A DNA stretch of 7,725 nucleotides from Candidatus Bathyarchaeota archaeon. GTDB taxonomy: Archaea; Thermoproteota; Bathyarchaeia; Bathyarchaeales; Bathycorpusculaceae. A program made the position numbers and the translations under genes. The notes under the pieces were generated by a model. The model ran no database searches and was not told the origin of the DNA. It was given only the letters and a program-made list of their open reading frames with translations. Location of the stretch: positions 1 to 7,725 of the forward strand of contig JAENXI010000032.1 in NCBI GenBank assembly GCA_016649625.1, written 5' to 3'. Position 1 is the stretch's first letter. Each line of letters opens with the position of its first letter. Positions 6,381 to 7,725 of the stretch are shown in pieces.

Positions 6381-7055
6381 GTGGGCGAGAAAATTTTGGT
6401 ACTTCCAGCAGAAACTGAACAGCGTGTGAAACGTAGAGCTTTGAGTGTTTGTCGCGATAGTCTACGAAAGGTTTTAGACGTAAATAGAAAAATTCCTCAA
6501 ATGGCCGAATTTTTTTTAAAGGGTGACAAAGAAGCCGCTAGACAACTCTTTATTGAAATAAAGAAAGATGAAGAAGAAGTTGTAAAAGCTAGACGTCTTG
6601 TTTCTAAAGAACTTTCAGAAATTGGAGCTATATTATTAAGCAGAGAAGATTTTCTTAGGTTTACTAATCTTTCAAGTGAAATAGGGGACTTTTCAGAAGG
6701 AATTGCTTATTATTTGCTCCAAATAATGGAGCATAAATGGAAACTTCCTGAAGATATAAAAAAGGATTTATTAAAACTCGCTGATGCTGTACTTGAATCG
6801 GTGCTTAAACTAAGAGAAGTAATGATGGTTTTGACTTATGGTACTGCTAAAACTTTAGAAAAAGCTACTGATGTTGAGATTGCAGAAAGAATTGTTGATG
6901 ATTTGTTTAGAGCTCTAACTATAAAAACACTTAACAGCAAACTTGATATGCCAGTTTTACTGCTTTTGAGAGATATTCTTCAACTTCTTGAAAACTCAGC
7001 TGATAAAGCTGAAGATGCGGCTGATGCGGCACGTATGTTATCCTTTACAATGTAG
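6381..7055 (+). CDS. PhoU-like DUF47 family protein
   Basis: A 224-residue soluble, almost entirely helical protein of the DUF47/PhoU_div family (COG1392). PhoU-type proteins are helical bundles with acidic, metal-binding ExxxD-type clusters; here E100, D103 and E106 (SSEIGDFSEG) in the middle and E204, D208, E211, D212 and D215 at the C-terminal end match that pattern. LLSREDFLRFTN (85-96) is a typical central segment. Family members are linked to phosphate-transporter regulation when next to a PiT gene, but no transporter is in this window, so the role here is unknown. The start is taken as the GTG at 6381, which lacks a clear Shine-Dalgarno; TTG at codon 6 (6396) is an alternative, and a TTAAAATA box at 6363-6370 would put transcription near that point. 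The gap after glyS is 54 nt. The stop is a tandem TAGTAG, and endA begins 19 nt later, so the two are probably co-transcribed. Confidence 0.86.
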   Translation: MGEKILVLPAETEQRVKRRALSVCRDSLRKVLDVNRKIPQMAEFFLKGDKEAARQLFIEIKKDEEEVVKARRLVSKELSEIGAILLSREDFLRFTNLSSEIGDFSEGIAYYLLQIMEHKWKLPEDIKKDLLKLADAVLESVLKLREVMMVLTYGTAKTLEKATDVEIAERIVDDLFRALTIKTLNSKLDMPVLLLLRDILQLLENSADKAEDAADAARMLSFTM

Positions 7056-7074
7056 TAGAGAGCGAAAAAAACTT

Positions 7075-7629
7075 ATGGCGAAAACCAAAGTTGAGTTAAT
7101 CGACAACTTTCTTGTTGTATGGGACCCAAAAAAGGGGTCAGAATTGTACAAATTAGGTTATTATGGTAAACCTCTTGGAATTCCAAAGCCTAAAATACCA
7201 GAATTTAAAGTGCCTTTAATATTAGATTTGATGGAAGGCTTATTTCTCGCTGAAAATGAAAAATTGGTGATAATTCAAGGTTCTAAAAAGAGAAAAGTTG
7301 GATTAGTTGAATTGAAAAACAAGGCAAAAACGCTCTATGAGTCTTTTGATGAAAAATATGCTATTTATAAAGATCTAAGGAATAGCGGTTTAATTGTCAC
7401 ACCTGGTATAAAATTTGGATGCGATTTTGCGGTTTATAAGTATGGACCTGGACTTGAACATGCACCATATACGGTCTCTGTAAAACCAGTGGGATCAGGT
7501 GTTACTGCTACAGAGATAGTAAAAGCTGGCAGATTAGCTACAACGGTGAGAAAACGTTTCATAATTGGTGTACCCGATTTAAAGTCAAATACTGCAGAGT
7601 ACTTGATATTTAAATGGTTTAAAGCTTAA
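7075..7629 (+). CDS. endA: tRNA-splicing endonuclease (tRNA-intron lyase) EndA
   Basis: A 184-residue archaeal splicing endonuclease that cuts bulge-helix-bulge structures in intron-containing pre-tRNA and pre-rRNA. The C-terminal catalytic domain has GIKFGCDFAVYKYGPG (111-126), HAPYTV (129-134) and AGRLATTVRKRFIIGV (151-166). Y121, H129 and K160 are the expected catalytic triad; the His-to-Lys distance of 31 equals that of the Methanocaldococcus jannaschii enzyme (H125, K156). The N-terminal domain has YGKPLGIPKPK followed by LILDLMEGLFLAE. The segment between YGKP and that helix is longer than in short euryarchaeal homotetramer enzymes and resembles TACK forms. Single-domain size implies a tetramer; whether it pairs with a second subunit gene cannot be told here. 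The ATG at 7075 is chosen because it lies 19 nt after the DUF47 stop; a longer frame from 6988 would overlap that gene. Confidence 0.94.
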   Translation: MAKTKVELIDNFLVVWDPKKGSELYKLGYYGKPLGIPKPKIPEFKVPLILDLMEGLFLAENEKLVIIQGSKKRKVGLVELKNKAKTLYESFDEKYAIYKDLRNSGLIVTPGIKFGCDFAVYKYGPGLEHAPYTVSVKPVGSGVTATEIVKAGRLATTVRKRFIIGVPDLKSNTAEYLIFKWFKA

Positions 7630-7725
7630 TTGCTCATTAAAACCTGATTTTCAAAATTTCCTCTAACTTTTTGATGAGGATAAATTTTTGTTGCTGATAT
7701 ATTGCAGCCTTCTTCTACTACCACA
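7626..7725 (-). CDS. C-terminal fragment of a convergent gene, possibly a sugar-phosphate nucleotidyltransferase
   Basis: The minus strand has 32 open codons from the right edge to a TAA at 7628-7626; the other two minus frames have early stops. The peptide contains VVVEEGCNIS, TKIYPHQKVRG and NFENQVL. The EEGCxI and KIYPxxxV patterns resemble the end of the left-handed beta-helix tail of glucose-1-P or mannose-1-P nucleotidyltransferases, which use products of the isomerase in this window. This is pattern recognition on a short fragment and could be wrong. Its stop overlaps the endA stop by two bases, so the two genes would be tail-to-tail with no spacer. Confidence 0.4.
   Translation of the reverse strand, partial: VVVEEGCNISATKIYPHQKVRGNFENQVLMSN

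Noticed and set aside
6988..7074. Longer N-terminus for EndA, starting at 6988
   Set aside because: It would overlap the last 68 nt of the DUF47 gene out of frame and add a basic, low-similarity extension absent from the family; MAKTK at 7075 fits the family start.
7672..7696. TGATGA followed by CTGA, like half of a C/D box guide RNA
   Set aside because: Only one C/D-like pair is seen, with no C'/D' partner, and it overlaps an open minus-strand coding frame.
1..7725. Mobile elements, CRISPR arrays or a defence system
   Set aside because: No terminal inverted repeats, transposase or integrase motifs, or regularly spaced repeats were seen; the genes are core archaeal functions.

Overview
The window is AT-rich DNA (about one third G+C by eye) from an archaeon. 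The evidence is the set of archaeal-type information-processing genes (an alpha2 glycyl-tRNA synthetase of the archaeal/eukaryotic kind, the splicing endonuclease EndA, a COG2106/SPOUT1-type RNA methyltransferase), an archaeal bifunctional phosphoglucose/phosphomannose isomerase, an archaeal presenilin-like protease, and TATA-type boxes about 26 nt from start codons where bacterial promoters would be expected to look different. The protein flavour suggests the TACK lineages (Nitrososphaerota/Bathyarchaeia neighbourhood), but I cannot prove this without database searches.

Layout, left to right. (1) Positions 1-1016, minus strand: a multi-membrane-span presenilin/signal-peptide-peptidase-like aspartyl protease, cut at its C-terminus by the window edge. 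It is open to the edge and easy to miss because its stop codon lies outside the window. (2) 1120-1971, minus: SPOUT RNA methyltransferase. (3) 1972-2065: compact divergent promoter region. (4) 2066-3169, plus: phosphoglucose/phosphomannose isomerase. (5) 3181-4251, minus: myo-inositol-1-phosphate synthase, convergent with the isomerase and only 11 nt from it. (6) 4252-4562: the largest non-coding gap, a divergent regulatory region holding a possible 34-codon ORF whose stop overlaps the glyS start. (7) 4563-6326, plus: glycyl-tRNA synthetase. (8) 6381-7055, plus: PhoU-like DUF47 protein. (9) 7075-7629, plus: tRNA-splicing endonuclease. (10) 7626-7725, minus: 32 open codons that look like the C-terminus of a sugar-phosphate nucleotidyltransferase (tentative).

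Functionally there are two themes. Glucose-6-P/fructose-6-P/mannose-6-P interconversion and glucose-6-P to inositol-1-P conversion (plus perhaps a nucleotide-sugar enzyme at the right edge) feed inositol phospholipid headgroups and glycan precursors. GlyRS, EndA and the SPOUT enzyme serve tRNA charging, tRNA/rRNA splicing and rRNA modification. These look like ordinary core archaeal genes. I see no mobile element, CRISPR array, tRNA, rRNA or defence island. The points most worth a second look are the presenilin homologue with PGT where PAL is expected, the small ORF coupled to glyS, the divergent active-site segment of the inositol synthase, and the leaderless promoter geometry.
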